The position numbers were made by a program, and so were the translations under genes. Below are positions 33,502 to 45,154 of a stretch of DNA of 64,000 nucleotides, piece after piece (the first letter of the stretch is position 1; each line of letters opens with the position of its first letter). A model generated the notes under the pieces. That model had not been told where the DNA came from and made no database searches. It saw only the letters and a list, made by a program, of their open reading frames with translations. Origin of the DNA: Ceraceosorus guamensis (Eukaryota > Basidiomycota > Exobasidiomycetes > Ceraceosorales > Ceraceosoraceae); the NCBI RefSeq assembly GCF_003144195.1, contig NW_020290007.1, forward strand, positions 5,556 through 69,555, given 5' to 3'.

Positions 33502-34391
33502 CTAACCAAACCATCTCCAGAGTAAGAGCAAGGCACATGCTCCCAGTACGCAACCCATGATGACGCTATCCCTCTTTCGCCTTCTATTAATCCGCGTGAT
33601 GATCGTGTTGAGGCCTGGAATCTGGGCTGCGGTGGACTGCAACCTGGAAGTGGCGTTTTGAATGACGCTCCTCTGCTGTGCCAAGTTTGCTCTGGTTGCA
33701 TAGGCTTGTCTGTGCGAATGTGTGTCACCTGATGTGAGCATGCAGAAGATGTGCACAAGTGTTGGATGCATGCGCCTTTGGCAAGGCCACTCACTCCAAG
33801 CTGCTATCGATCATCGAGTGCGAATTTGATATCCTGTCCCTCTCATTCAGCAGAGAAGCCTCTGCTGTAGCTTGACGGCTCTTGTACGCGCTTAACGAGG
33901 GGGGCCGCGAGGTGAAAGAGAGTGAGCGAATGTCGATGCTCTTCGTGATCCCTTGCTAGCATTGCCCCGAGCCAATGGCCGGAACAAGCCAGCGATGAGG
34001 CCTGGCAACCGACTAGGCAAAGTGGTACTCTACTCTCCTTCTCCATCGAACTGCACATCCGCACGCACCTGATATCGCCCCTGACGCCCTCCAGCACATC
34101 TCTCCTATCCCGCCTCTTTTCCACTCTAGCCCACTCCCTCTCATAGTCCTCCACAACCTCGTGATGTCTCCTAACCGCTGCCAACTGAGCCGCGGAAGGG
34201 TGTGTTCCCAAAGAAGCAGATAATTGAGAGTTGCACCTTCTAAGATCTGCCAAGAGGGCGGGAACGCTATGTGCCGAGCCGGAGCCTGTGCCTGCTGCTG
34301 CTTCGAGATCTGTAGAGCTGGATGATGTCAATGCTGCGTCTATGCGCGACTCTAGCGAGCGTACTGTTCGTCGAATCGACTCGTAAGACAT
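33502..34391 (-). CDS. GOS1: Golgi SNARE Gos1 (GOSR1/GS28)
   Basis: Qb-SNARE for intra-Golgi transport, working with Sed5, Ykt6 and Sft1. The start MSYESIRRTVRSLESRIDAAL at 34391 matches the family. The C-terminus has IPGLNTIITRINRRRKRDSV followed by one transmembrane helix (MGCVLGACALLLLWRWF), a tail-anchored SNARE layout. Likely exons are 34391-34034, 33864-33795 and 33709-33502, giving 211 residues. The best-looking first donor, GTGCGT at 34068, does not keep phase with any acceptor before SLLNERDRISNSHS; a weaker GTAGAG donor at 34033 does, so the linker around residues 108-122 is uncertain. The second junction (GTGAGT donor, AG at 33710) is clean. Length is close to yeast Gos1 (223 aa). 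Confidence 0.9.
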
Positions 34392-35247
34392 GATGAAATG
34401 CAAAAATCGTTCGCTCGCCGAGTCCTTGCAGTGTGAGGGTTCGTCTGAGAACCGCCGGTCGTTTATGCTTCTGTGGAGAGTCAGCACAGGATTTAGCGTG
34501 GCAGGCGTGGCAAAGCTGTGCGACGATGGACCATCAACAAAGTTGGTCTGAGTCAAGAGTGAGGATTGTCGCTATCACACACATAGACGTGATTCAAGGT
34601 GAAGCCCCATTCGTGATTGTGCTCGCAACTCGTGAATCTTGACCGCGCCCTGAGGAGCGGCAGACATCAACACGCTCCGGCACCCATGCAAGAAAGAGAC
34701 TCACGACTGCATGCATCGCGCGACAGCTTTGTGCGGAGCGTGTACCGGTACCGTATATAGCGCACGGCGTGCGCGGCTCGGTCATGAGGGGGAGCGTGTT
34801 GCGTCCTGCTGTGGAAGCTATCACGAGCCAAGCGAAGACACGAATCTCTTTGAGCGCGCGCGTTGATGCAACACTCACGACTCTGACTGTCACACTCGAT
34901 CCATGAGCCATAAGGGCTCACAAGTCCATCTCACATTTTCCCTATCAACGTTCCCAGGCAGTCACAGTCCGTCGAAGAGTTTAAAGTTGCGATGTTCCTG
35001 ACAATGTGTGAATCAAAGGACAACGAGCGAGTCCGGGGCGGGCTACTGTTGCCGCCGCGGTCTCGTGTCATCATCACGGGTCCTTCACCGTCACAGAGGT
35101 ACGCTACAGGTCCAGCACGGCACTTTTGCACGCATTCACCATTACAAACTCGACTGGGTGCTCATGAACAAAGGCGTCAGAGGAGGAAAGAGCCTTCCGA
35201 ATCTACGTCGGAGTAGACACCGAAGTGGATCTTGAAGCATCATCTTC
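34392..35247. other. Spacer between GOS1 and the seven-helix gene
   Basis: About 855 bp between two minus-strand genes. It holds ATTCGTGATTG near 34609, ACTCACGACT-type motifs at 34698 and 34873, and a TATATA-containing patch near 34755. Open frames up to about 105 codons lack recognisable motifs. No RNA gene seen. Confidence 0.5.
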
Positions 35248-36873
35248 TCATCTCGAAAAGCGGGCAAGCCAGGACTGTTCGACTTCCTGCGACACGTTTG
35301 AGCCTTCGTCCGAGTCAGTGTGAGCCGTTCTGACGCTTTCCACATAAGAACGTCGAGTGGGAAGTCCATACAGGCGCGGTTCCAAGCCATCCGCATCGTT
35401 CTGAGATGGATGGGCAATGATAAAGATGTCTGGCGATAGGTTGGTGCGCGTCACATCGAGCGACGTCGACACTGGGCGGCGGCCTTTTGCAAATTCGTCG
35501 GCCTCGTACAGAACAGACCTGGCTTGATCACCGTCTTGCTGCAAACGACGCAGGTTCTGAATGAGCGCGCACGCCATCGTGCTCTGCATCAAGAGCCCTA
35601 TGGGGAGCCTGATCAATGCGGAATAGCCGTTGAACGCTTCTGCAAGACCAAGTGATCCAATGACGGCCGTCGCTAGAGCACTGATGGCAAAAAAGATGAG
35701 CTGATGAGATAAGATGCTGTACGAGCAACAAGTTGGAGCTTTAGCAAAATGGCGCTGCACTCGATTTCTGTTGCACGCGCAGGTGTCGCCATGACGGCAG
35801 AGCGACTCACCTGTTGGCGACTCGAGTCGCTTTCTCTTGCGCGTTCCTTTCTGTGATGGAATGAAAGCTGCCGACCAAGTGCCTCTTGGCGTATCTGCCC
35901 GACCCTACGATGGTGAGAGCAGTCACAAGACACGTAAAGCCAAAGTCGGCGAAGTAAGGTCCGAAACGAAGGAAACCAAAGCGAGGAGGCAAGGCGTAGA
36001 CTATGCGCAAGTCGTACGGGCTTCCAGCAAAGTGATATGTAAAACAATTCTAGACCGTGCGGGCCGCACATAGGATGAGTTCAGTAGCCCTGCGCGCGTT
36101 TGTCTTTCCCTCGCCAGCTACTCACGACGAGATGGAATGCGGAGACAGCTATCCACAGGAAGAAGCCAACATCGAGAAGCACGAGGTGGCTATGCCAAAG
36201 GATGAGGGTTCGTAGAAGAAATGCAACAAGAATGGCGCCCTGCGTGATAGTCTCGCAAACGAAGTACATCTTCGTGTACGGGACGCTCGCATGAGCCAAA
36301 AGTCTTGCTGAGGGTAAGGAAACAGGAATCATGTGATGAAAGTCCTGCTCACGATTGTAACGATGTTGGCAGTCATATCGCTCTGTCCACCGACGCTGCA
36401 CCACAGCACGGCCAGAGTGAAGTTTGCGGTGGCAAAAGCACGAATGACAAAGTAAGTGAAGACGGCCGGCCTCTTCCAGTATTTCAGCATCTTGCCGCTG
36501 CCAAACGTGAGCGTGTGCATTGCTGCCGCGTCAGCAGGACAGGACTCGAAATGGAGCAGGTTTGCTCGTGCTATGCTGTTCCAGGGCAAGCGCAGACTCA
36601 CTCGTTGCTGGCTTGGGCAAGCATGGTGCCGACATGGACGCCGAGACACAGCCAGGACACCCACGGCAGTGCCTCGGTCTCCCTGCAGCGAAGGAGTAAG
36701 AGTCTCATCATGAGCATCTTCTCTGTGCTGTGAGAGTGTCACGCACGAGCGTATACCGCATGGCAACCCTGAAGCACGACGCACGTTCTCAACCTGTCTC
36801 TTTCCTGTATCCAGACGATGTAAGACGAGAATTGGGCGTCTGAGCTGGGCCCGCGACCCTCGAAAGAGCTCAT
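35248..36873 (-). CDS. Uncharacterised seven-helix membrane protein
   Basis: I do not recognise the family. Six exons join in phase to 388 residues: 36873-36785, 36682-36602, 36497-36353, 36269-36126, 36049-35811, 35716-35248. Seven hydrophobic segments can be read: WVSWLCLGVHVGTMLAQ, VFTYFVIRAFATANFTLAVLW, YFVCETITQGAILVAFLLRT, VLLDVGFFLWIAVSAFHLVV, YFADFGFTCLVTALTIVG, LIFFAISALATAVIGSLGL and IRLPIGLLMQSTMACALIQ. A soluble C-terminal tail of about 110 polar residues follows. The layout resembles families of basidiomycete seven-helix proteins of unknown role; a receptor function would be a guess. The start at 36873 (MSSFEGRG) is the first ATG compatible with splicing into exon 2. The acceptors of exons 3 and 4 were chosen because nearer AGs break phase. 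Confidence 0.72.
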
Positions 36874-38297
36874 ATTGCCACGTACACGTATCGCAGCTGC
36901 GATACGGACAAGTGGAAGTTGCGAGGGAAGGTGACGTCAGGTCAGGTGGCTGGTGGGCAGCTTCTGTGCTCGACGAGGAGCGCAAATGGTCGACCTGCTC
37001 AAGCTGAACGTGGATCCTCACATCCACTCTGATGGCATCTTAGTCTCACCTGTCCAGTTTGCTTCGTGTCAAGACTGCCAAGCCTTGTCATCGGTGTGAG
37101 CATTTTGTACTCATCGGAGACACTAGGTAGGGCCACAGTGTCGGTCAAGTAGCATCTACGCGCCGACGCACTCCCGGAGCTCAGTGCATCGACCCACAAT
37201 CCTGGGCGGCAGGGCGCCCTTGAAGGCCTGGCAGCGCTCTGAGGAGTCTGGTGTTCATCCAACGAACATTAGCGCCGGATCTTCTCCTTGAGCAGACCAC
37301 ATATTGATCTAATATGCATTGCCTCTGTGCAGGCTCGTCCGTCGTCAGTGAGGGGTAAGGATGGAGATGTCGGCCCGCAAATCGGAAGCCTGCCTTATTT
37401 ACTGCGGTACGAGCTCCTATAGCTTCACTTCCCGCGTCTTTGCCTGGCCGGCCGCTGCTTCCAATCGCCTCGCTTGCGCAGCTGGAGTCGTGCGATCGGC
37501 TTCGCCCCCAACATTCAATTTGCATCTCCGCCGAGCGCCGTTCGACCTTTGCTGCATCGCGTTGCATCCCATACCCATACCTATGCACGTGCCCATGCCC
37601 GTCCGGCCTCGGCTTCGGTGTGAGTACTGAATGGTCGTGCGTCCCGCACACGCCCCAGAGCCGCGGCACGGCACGCTTTCGAGGCTCAAATGCAGGAATC
37701 AAACATTGCCTGCTCCCTTCGTATGCTCCGCTTGATTCGCAGTCCGCCTGCCATCGGCTCCATCATTACGCTTGAATTTGGTGTGGTGAGCGTGATGTGG
37801 ATCAGCTGCCGGCACGCATGCCACCTTAGCCGCGCGTAGACGGTAGCTCTTGACCCTCGCTGAGTGACTCACTCTGACTCGTGACTGGGGTGCGCTGGGT
37901 GATCACGTGTTTTTGTCGGAGAGCGCGCGTGCGTGGCCCATGGCACGTTGAATTCCAACTTTGATTTGGTTTAATTCGGATTTTGAATGTGCGATTGCGA
38001 CGTGGAGGTGAACGAACAGCAGCGATGCACGACATTTGACTCGACTCCTCCCAGTTCACGATCCGAGACTTCAAGATGAAGAGCGATTGCGGGCACGCAC
38101 ACACCCACATACATCCGCTGATATCTACTCAAGACTGATTGACGCGACCATCGAACCACATCAGCAGCGAGCATCACGTCAAAGGCTAGACCTGCCAAGT
38201 GAAAGGCGTTCGAATCTCGTTCATCTTGGGAAAGGACCACACAGAAGGACATTTGCCCATCGACTGGCGATCGAACCTGAGCTCAGCTCCATCAGAA
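36874..38297. other. Divergent intergenic region before the UBX gene
   Basis: About 1.4 kb between divergent genes. It contains a CCCATACCCATACCTATGCACGTGCCCATGCC-like CA-rich stretch (37566-37600) and ACTCTGACTCGTGACTG at 37871. Overlapping frames of 80-230 codons on both strands end in unrelated sequence and show no motif. No RNA gene recognised. Confidence 0.5.
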
Positions 38298-39620
38298 ATG
38301 GCAGACACGCAGCAAAATGCCACAGAGAGCGCAGCGCCCGATTCCTACGCAGGTGGCTCAACTCAGACCTCGACCGGTAATGCAGATGCAGTGCTCAACG
38401 TGTCAGGTCTCGATCAGTCAGACTCGCAAGCGGAGGTGCGATCACCATGGAGAGAAGTCAGACTATTTTTGCCTCCCGATACCGCTGGACCTTCAAGTGA
38501 GTCCAGCAGAGTCGTACTGCACGCGCCGCTGCTAGTCCTTGTGCGGTATGCGTGTCGGCCGTCTTGTTCGCATCGGCAGACCTCACTCCGCCTCTGCCTT
38601 TTTGCTCCTTCACCCTAACCTCCTCGGCCGCCTTCTCTAAAGCCGCAAGCCGAATAGCATCTTCGGACTCTGACCCCAAACCTACCGCCGCTGAGCTCAA
38701 AGCTGCATTTGGAGGCGCACTGTCAGGCCGCAATGGACCGGACGCTCCGCTGATGACCAAAGCGATGAGGGAGAAGGAGGACGCCAGGCTGGGGAGGGTC
38801 AAGAAGCAGTACACTGATGTAAGTTTCGTGGGCGGGAGAATGACGCGTATGATGTGGGCTATGGTCAGCACAGATGCGAAAGCCTATGAGAATGGCGCAG
38901 CACCGAGGATCGCAATCTGAATGCAATCTCGATGCGTAATCACCCCAGGTGAGGATACGAATCAGATTCCCATCCAGACATCAATTGGAAGCCGTCTTCC
39001 CCATCGAAGCCACGATCAACGCCGCCTACGATTTCGTGCGCTCCCATCTCAATGCTCAAGGGCAGAAAGCGTCATTCATCTTGTACCAAACACCTCCGAA
39101 GAGGGATTTGGGAGAAAAGGATGTCAAGTTGAAAGGGAAAACTTTTGGGGAGATGGGATTTGCGCCACAGGCAGTGCTGATGCTGAGGTGGGAAAAGGCG
39201 GATTGGAACAGTGAGTCGGACTAGCGGACCAATGATTGGAGGTGCGAAGCGCATGCGAGACTATGCGCTTGTTTTGAACAGGCTTCGCTCATGCCATTTC
39301 CCTAACTCGTGTTTCGACGTGACTGGCGACGATTTTCGCTCTTCGTGCATCCAGCCTCAACATCACAAGCATACCTGTCCAATGCGTTGCTGCAACAGGC
39401 AAGCCCTTTGCCTGCACCGCCTTCCTTCGAGCAACAAGTCAACTCTCCTCATGCAGCTCAGACCAGTCAAAAACCGACCGAAGAAAAAGCAACGGGCGAG
39501 AAAAAGATGCCAAAGTGGCTCAAAGGATTGCAGAGTGAGCATGAGAGTGTGCCTACTCGCTCTCGTTGTCAGATCCTCGAGCTGATGCTGACTCGTGCAC
39601 CATTCTTTACAGAAAAGTGA
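38298..39620 (+). CDS. UBX-domain protein (Ubx4/TUG-like Cdc48 adaptor)
   Basis: Probable Cdc48/p97 adaptor. Five exons: 38298-38496, 38580-38818, 38949-39210, 39355-39534 and a terminal exon of only 8 nt, 39613-39620; 295 residues. Exon 3 holds a UBX domain: RIRIRFPSRHQLEAVFP, TINAAYDFVRSHLN, SFILYQTPPKRDL, KLKGKTFGEMGF and PQAVLMLRWE. The loop lacks an obvious FPR tripeptide. Upstream are an Asp/Ser/Gln-rich N-terminus and a segment with LTPPLPFCSFTLTSSAAFSK; downstream a Gln/Pro-rich linker ends PKWLKGLQKK. UBX near the C-terminus without UBA resembles yeast Ubx4 and mammalian ASPSCR1/TUG, but the TUG N-terminal ubiquitin-like domain is not seen and upstream exons cannot be excluded. The ATG at 38298 is the first in frame. 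Confidence 0.78.
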
Positions 39621-39898
39621 ATCACGTCACATTCATCGCGCGCACGCAGAGCTCGATTCATGATTGTACAATTTCAGCCTTTGACATGCAGGATGTGAGA
39701 TCGAGCACGACTCGAGATTCGCAGCCTTGCAACGCGAAAGGGTGATCATCGAGACGACATTGAGCTGTTGGCGCCATTTGAGGGTATAGTGAAGTCGAAA
39801 GATAGGGTTCGTAAAGTAGCTGTATCCGATCGCAGTGCGGCTGCAAATATGCCGCAGAACCACCTCATCGAATCTGTGCGCACAAAGCAGCGCAGAAT

Positions 39899-42800
39899 TC
39901 AGCGATCTGTTCGGGCTGCTGTGCAAACCATATTCGTCGACGATCGGCCAAAACTCACAGTCTGTGTCTGCTGGGCGAAAGCGACGCGCCTCTCTGGCAA
40001 GTCGTCGTAAGATCTTCGAGGGTATGCCTTGTCCCGCTCTCTATCATCGGGATAAGGGCCAAGTCTTCCCTGACGCGCCTCTCTCTCCCAATCATTGTCT
40101 CGATATGGACTCTGCCTTGCTCCAAACTCCTCATCGTAATACGCTCTCGCTTGTCCAGAATCCTGGCTTCGTGGAGGAGGCAAACTCTGCCTCCTCGTCG
40201 CCGAGTCTCGAGCACCTCCTGCAATTGGTGGATGCAGCGAGGCAGCAGCTCTTTCGGCAGCCAAGGCGGTCGGGTGTCGGGGAGGTGGTCGTGGCGCTTG
40301 AGCCTGCCCGCTCAAAGCATCGCCATAGCCATGAGCGCGAGCGCGAGAGGAGGACGTCGCGTACGGATCCGTCACGGTGGATCTGTACGGTGCGTTTGCG
40401 CTCCCTCCACCAGAGCCGTAGTGTCTTGCACTGCACCTCTGGCAGCCGCAGACTTCAGAGTGGGGCGGATCATCATCCGCATCCGCAGAGGTGCGCGATG
40501 GTAATTGTGGCGGAGGCGAGGCGAACGCGGCTCGAGGAGGGACTGGGCTCCTCGCGCGCGCCCGTTCACGATCTCCGTAGTAGCCTCCCTGTGGTGCAGC
40601 TGGGTACGCATCTCGCTCGCGATCCAGCGCGCTCCCGCCGTCGTATGCGCGTTGGCCGTAGCTCGATGCAATGTCCGAGACGCGCCGCGTGTTCTTCGGC
40701 ATATCCGCTGGAGGGTTGGATGTCTGGAGCAAGATCGGAGAAGGTCAGATTTGAATCTCAAAGGTCGAAGGTGCCAGCACGGGCAAGGTACTCACAACGC
40801 GCCTGTACCCTTTGTTCTGCTGCTCTTCTTCTCGTTCCATCTTTTCGACTTGGTATCGCGCTTTCATGCGAGCAACAAAGCTGCGCTCGCTCTCTGTGCT
40901 CAGGGTGCGAGAGACGCTAGCGCCGGACAGGCGGCTGCCGCCAACCGAGGGAACATAGCGCTCTCGCTCCCGCTCGCGATCTTCTAAGGTAGGTTCAGGC
41001 TTGCTTGACGTCGGGCGACCAGAAAAGGAGCCCACACCTGCCCGGTTGACTGAGCTCGAGGGCGCGGCCTTTGTTGGGGTCGTGCCAGCACTAGAATCTG
41101 CAAATGAGCGATCAGGTCTAGACCGGCTCGTGTCAGGGCTATCAACATTTTCGCGAGCATCTCCAAGACCTTGCCCTCCAGCACGGTTGCGATCCCTCAG
41201 CTGTGTCTCGGCGTCCTGCAATCTTCTGGCAAGATCCGCTTCACGCTCCATCAACTTTTCTCGTTCCCTTTCCCTTTCCCACAAGGACAATCTGCGCTCG
41301 TGTAGCTGACCAGGCGGCGGCGCCTCGGTGCGAGCACTGATCTCGGGCCCTTCCTTCCGCGGAAACCCTAAGCCAACTCCGCCTGTGAGACCCGTGCTGT
41401 TACCGTCACGGTCTGGACCCGACAACCTCATCGATTGTGCTTCTTTGACGCTCGACAGTGGGCGGACTGGCTCCAGATCACGGGGTGTTGCCGGGGCAGC
41501 TGCGGACGAGTCGGAGGAGTTGCCTGTCGTGCGACTGCCACTGCCGGTACTGTCGCTAGCGGCGGCAGTGTTAGCCTCGGAGGCATCAGTATTGCGCGTC
41601 ACGTTCCGATCAGCAGACGTCGCAAGGGCGGCGCCACGGACATCTGTGGGAATGCGCGGAGGGCTAGCGGGAGAGCTAGGCTCACCACGATCGATGATCG
41701 TGCCCTCCGCAACGCTCGAGTCTCGCTGCGTGTGTCCACCGCCGAGCTTCTGCTCGGCATCCACTGTTTCAGCAGCACTGCTGCTGCGCATGCCGGCGTT
41801 GGTCGCAGCGCGTTCCAGGGGGTTGGAAGCGATGGGCGTAGTGGCGTTTGGCCCGACCGCGGAGGAAGTCGCGGTATTGCTGGCAGTCGATAGGCCCATG
41901 CTATGTTTACGCCTGGCGAAGCCGAGCAGACCACGTGCTTTCCCGATGCTCTCCTTCTCAGCTGGAGCCTTCTCGCTCGCTGCATCGACCGGGTTTTCAT
42001 CGGCAAGCGCGCCACCTGTCTGGTTGGATGGCCCTGACGGCTTGCGGTCAAGCACGCGAGGCCCTACTGGCTTAGCAACCGCTGCAGCTGATCCGGTGCC
42101 GCCATGAGAGTACAAGGGTGGGGCGTTCGCATTGGCGCTTTCGGAAGTACGCGCAGTCTGAGCGTCCAGCTCGCCGTTTTTCTCCTCGACGAATGACGGC
42201 GACGTGGCGCTGGCGTCCACTACTCTACCGCTACTGTCTAATCTGGGCAAGCTGCGCATGACTTGGGGTGACTGTTCCAATCCCTCTGGCTTGGGGTCGT
42301 TGGAGGCAGGAGTGCTCGCTCTTGCGGCAGCCGGGGGGACCCAGCCAAGCTGCTGTGCGGTCCAAGCAGCTTGCGCTTGTTCCCTAGCGCTGCTCAAGGC
42401 GGCCTCTCTGGCTGCCAAATTAGCTTGCGCCTGCAATTCTGCTATTGCTAGCATCGTTGCCTTGCCGATTTCTTCTTCGGAAAGGTCTGCAGGCTCTCCA
42501 CCAGCGGGCATAGCTTCGCTGACTGCTAGATTCAGCCAAGAGTTGACACGACCCACGTGCGCCCCACTTCTGCGCACCGCTTCGCATGTTCTGCGGAATT
42601 CCGAGTCTGCTAAACCTCCCAGCGCTGCGGCAACCACTAGACTGGTGGCTTGGCTCTTGGCTCCAACACTACTTGCATGGGTGGCTTTCGCGCGTGTGAT
42701 GTCCGCCGTCAGCGCGCTCACCTGAGCAATGTAACGGTCGTGACTCTCGATGGCCCTTCCGCCCGATTTTTTGACATTCTTTTCGTGGCCTGCGTGTGCC

Positions 42801-43712
42801 TTCTTGACTTTGCTGTCGAGCGTCTCTAATGTCTCATCGTGAGCTCGCTCTTCCTTGGCTACCCGCTTAAAAAACTTGGCACAGTGGTCATTTAGAGATT
42901 CATACTCGCGCTGAACCAGCTTCGAATGCTTCGTCGAGACCTCAGAAATGCTTTCGAGCAGAGCGGCTGACGTGATCAGCGTTTGGCCTGTGCGATGAGA
43001 GATGCGGCGCAAGATCATATCAGCACGCATAGCATGCGCGGCAACATCTTTAGAGAAGAGCCCGCGACGCACCAGGCACTTCAGCATACGCCTTCCCTTG
43101 ACCAAGCTCCTTGGCTCCTTTCGCCAGACGCTTCTCGCACTTGGCCATGCGAGCGCTCAGGTCCCTGTACTCATCGAAAGTGACGAGTAGCGATTCGAGA
43201 GACTTGAGGCTCTTGTGCAGATCGCTTCTCTCCAACTGAGGTCCATTCCCACCAGGTGACGCGGACACGGTTCCCGTGGTTGGCGTCGGACTAGTGGATC
43301 TTCCAGAGACATTATAGGAGCCCGACGGAGAGATGGAAGGAGTCAGAGCGGCAACTCCAGGAGTGGTTGGCGTACCGCCCACACCAGGCACACCAAGCGC
43401 TGCGTGAGGATTGAAGTCAAAGTAGGCCGCTGCTGCTGCGGCCGCGGCCGCGGCCGAGGCCTGGGGTGAGAACGGGACGTAAGCGGGCCCACTGGGCGTG
43501 CTTGATCGAATAGATCCACTGATGCTCGCCGCGTCATAGCTGGACGTCAAGTTGCCTGCTACTGCGACCGGCATTTGGGGCGGGGCCAAATTGCTGTAGG
43601 CTGCGTCGGCTGATTGCCAATCATCGTTCCGCCCGGCAGCGTTGTTCTGCGGACTCTCCGGCAGGTTTGAACCGGCTGGCCGACTGTCTCCTCCTCGAAG
43701 AAACTTCTTCAT
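39899..43712 (-). CDS. Large I-BAR/Ivy1-like protein with long disordered tail
   Basis: Exons 43712-43073, 42987-40796 and 40723-39899 give 1218 residues. Residues 1-165 are disordered with a poly-Ala tract (ten Ala, about 43425-43455). From about 165 to 370 the protein is helical and resembles IMD/BAR membrane-curving domains, as in yeast Ivy1: SDLHKSLKSLESLLVTFDEY, AKCEKRLAKGAKELGQGKAY, then across the first splice GQTLITSAALLESISEVSTK and HAGHEKNVKK. The rest is mostly low complexity, with a charged coiled segment (LWEREREREKLMEREADLAR, about 815-835) and a C-terminal part with CGCQRCSARHY. The 85-nt first intron is set by phase: GTGCGT donor at 43072, acceptor CGCACAG. Ivy1 binds phospholipids and Ypt7 at the vacuole; that role here is inference. 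Another BAR-type scaffold is equally possible. Confidence 0.68.
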
Positions 43713-45154
43713 GATCCAACAGTCTCGCTGAAGTTGCTGGTGTCCACCTTGTGAGGGTGTGAAGTTTGCACCGAATTCAGAGTAATCTCGGCGACATGCA
43801 TCCAGGTCGTGCTCTGGGCTAGGCGTGCGGGTCTTGACGATGAGGATCGTTAGAGCGCTTGCTCTCAGCTAGACAGTCCAAGCGCTGGAACTACTCACAT
43901 ACAGCAGGTGTTGTGGAAATCTGGAGGCTCCGAGCCGAATGAATAATGGGTGCTCGCTGAACTTTGAAGCTGATCGAGGCAAGCACATCTAATCTGGAGT
44001 GTGAGTCGACCTCTCGCACGGCACGGCACGGCCGCAGGGCAGCAAAAGCCCACAGCTCCCGTGACCAGCACGCAGCCAAAATAAAGCTGCTTTAGGGGCT
44101 TGCGCGTGCTGCTGCTTGCGCGTGATGCATGCATGGGCGGTCCGGCCGGCGCGACCTTGCACCACATGAGACAAACCAGCGTGCCGTACCGTGCGTGCAT
44201 CGCATCGCGCCTTTGATGCGCGTATATATCATATGTGTACCGTACGCAGCAGCAGCAGCATGCAGCAACTAACTCCTTTGACACAGACTACGCGCGCGGC
44301 TCCTGCATGCGCGTCGAGCAGGCATAATGATGGATGGACACAGCCCCATTTGAATTAAGTAGCTATAGCCATGGTCACTCCCGACTCGTTTCGTGAATGG
44401 CGGAGGCTGAACCCGCTCGGGCAAGTGGTGAGTGTCGCTGCTTGATCTGTATTCCTTCAAGCGGATGCAGACACATCAGCAAGCACGAATCCTAAATGTC
44501 GAATCAGAGATGCCGATGAGGTCGGAAGCCGAACGTGTGCGGGTCCGGGACCTGCAGTTGGCCCATGCACACACGTACGGCAGGCAAGGCATGCCTTGAG
44601 GCGCGGTGGCTTCATTCGTGATTCACGATTGCGCCGAGCGGCGTGCGCGCGTGCACTCGTCGTGACGCCGCAATTGCATGAGTGCCACGGTCGTGACTGA
44701 GTAGCTGAAAGCCGCGCAACATAGCTTGCGCGCACATAATGATAGAAGCTTCGCGCGTAGACGCGGAACTCCTCCACTCGAACACGCAAGAAGCAGAATT
44801 GGGCTAGCCCTTGCTGACGAGTCCCTCCATTCACGCCAGAGCAGGGTCCATAGGCGCGTTCCTTTGCCCAATCATCACGAATCGAGCAACGCCCTCATTT
44901 GCCTTTCCGGTCGACCACTCACTCTCAAAAACTCCACGATGGTTCAAGCTTTATGAATGAGCTCGTTCACCCTTCCCTTGCTCTCGCGTGACTCGCTGCT
45001 CTAGTAGCTGAACGCCTCTATCACGCTCACATACCCGCTGCCTCTGCACCACTGTTCTTCGACACATTCACGATTGTTTGGAGTCACACGATTCACCTTG
45101 CGCACCTCGGTGATAGATGGCATAAGCGATTGCTTGAGTGAAACAGCTGACAGC
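43713..45154. other. Divergent intergenic region before the chitinase gene
   Basis: About 1.44 kb between divergent genes. It contains CAGCAGCAGCAGCATGCAGCA (about 44248-44268), CACGGCACGGCACGG near 44016-44030, and ATTCGTGATTCACGATT at 44614. Frames of up to 129 codons on the minus strand have no motif. No RNA gene recognised. Confidence 0.5.

Noticed and set aside
38195-38225. Possible tRNA B box (GCGTTCGAATCTCG)
   Set aside because: No A box or paired stems upstream at the needed distance; it lies just ahead of the UBX gene start.
41328-42107. 259-codon plus-strand frame opposite the I-BAR-like gene
   Set aside because: It is antisense to a coding exon in GC-rich DNA, has no motif, and its sequence is the complement of Ser/Ala/Pro codons. 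Similar shadows occur opposite other genes (e.g. 21-737, 49897-50208, 59584-60354).
44248-44268. CAG repeat as a coding poly-Gln tract
   Set aside because: It lies in intergenic DNA with no supported open frame; only a short microsatellite.
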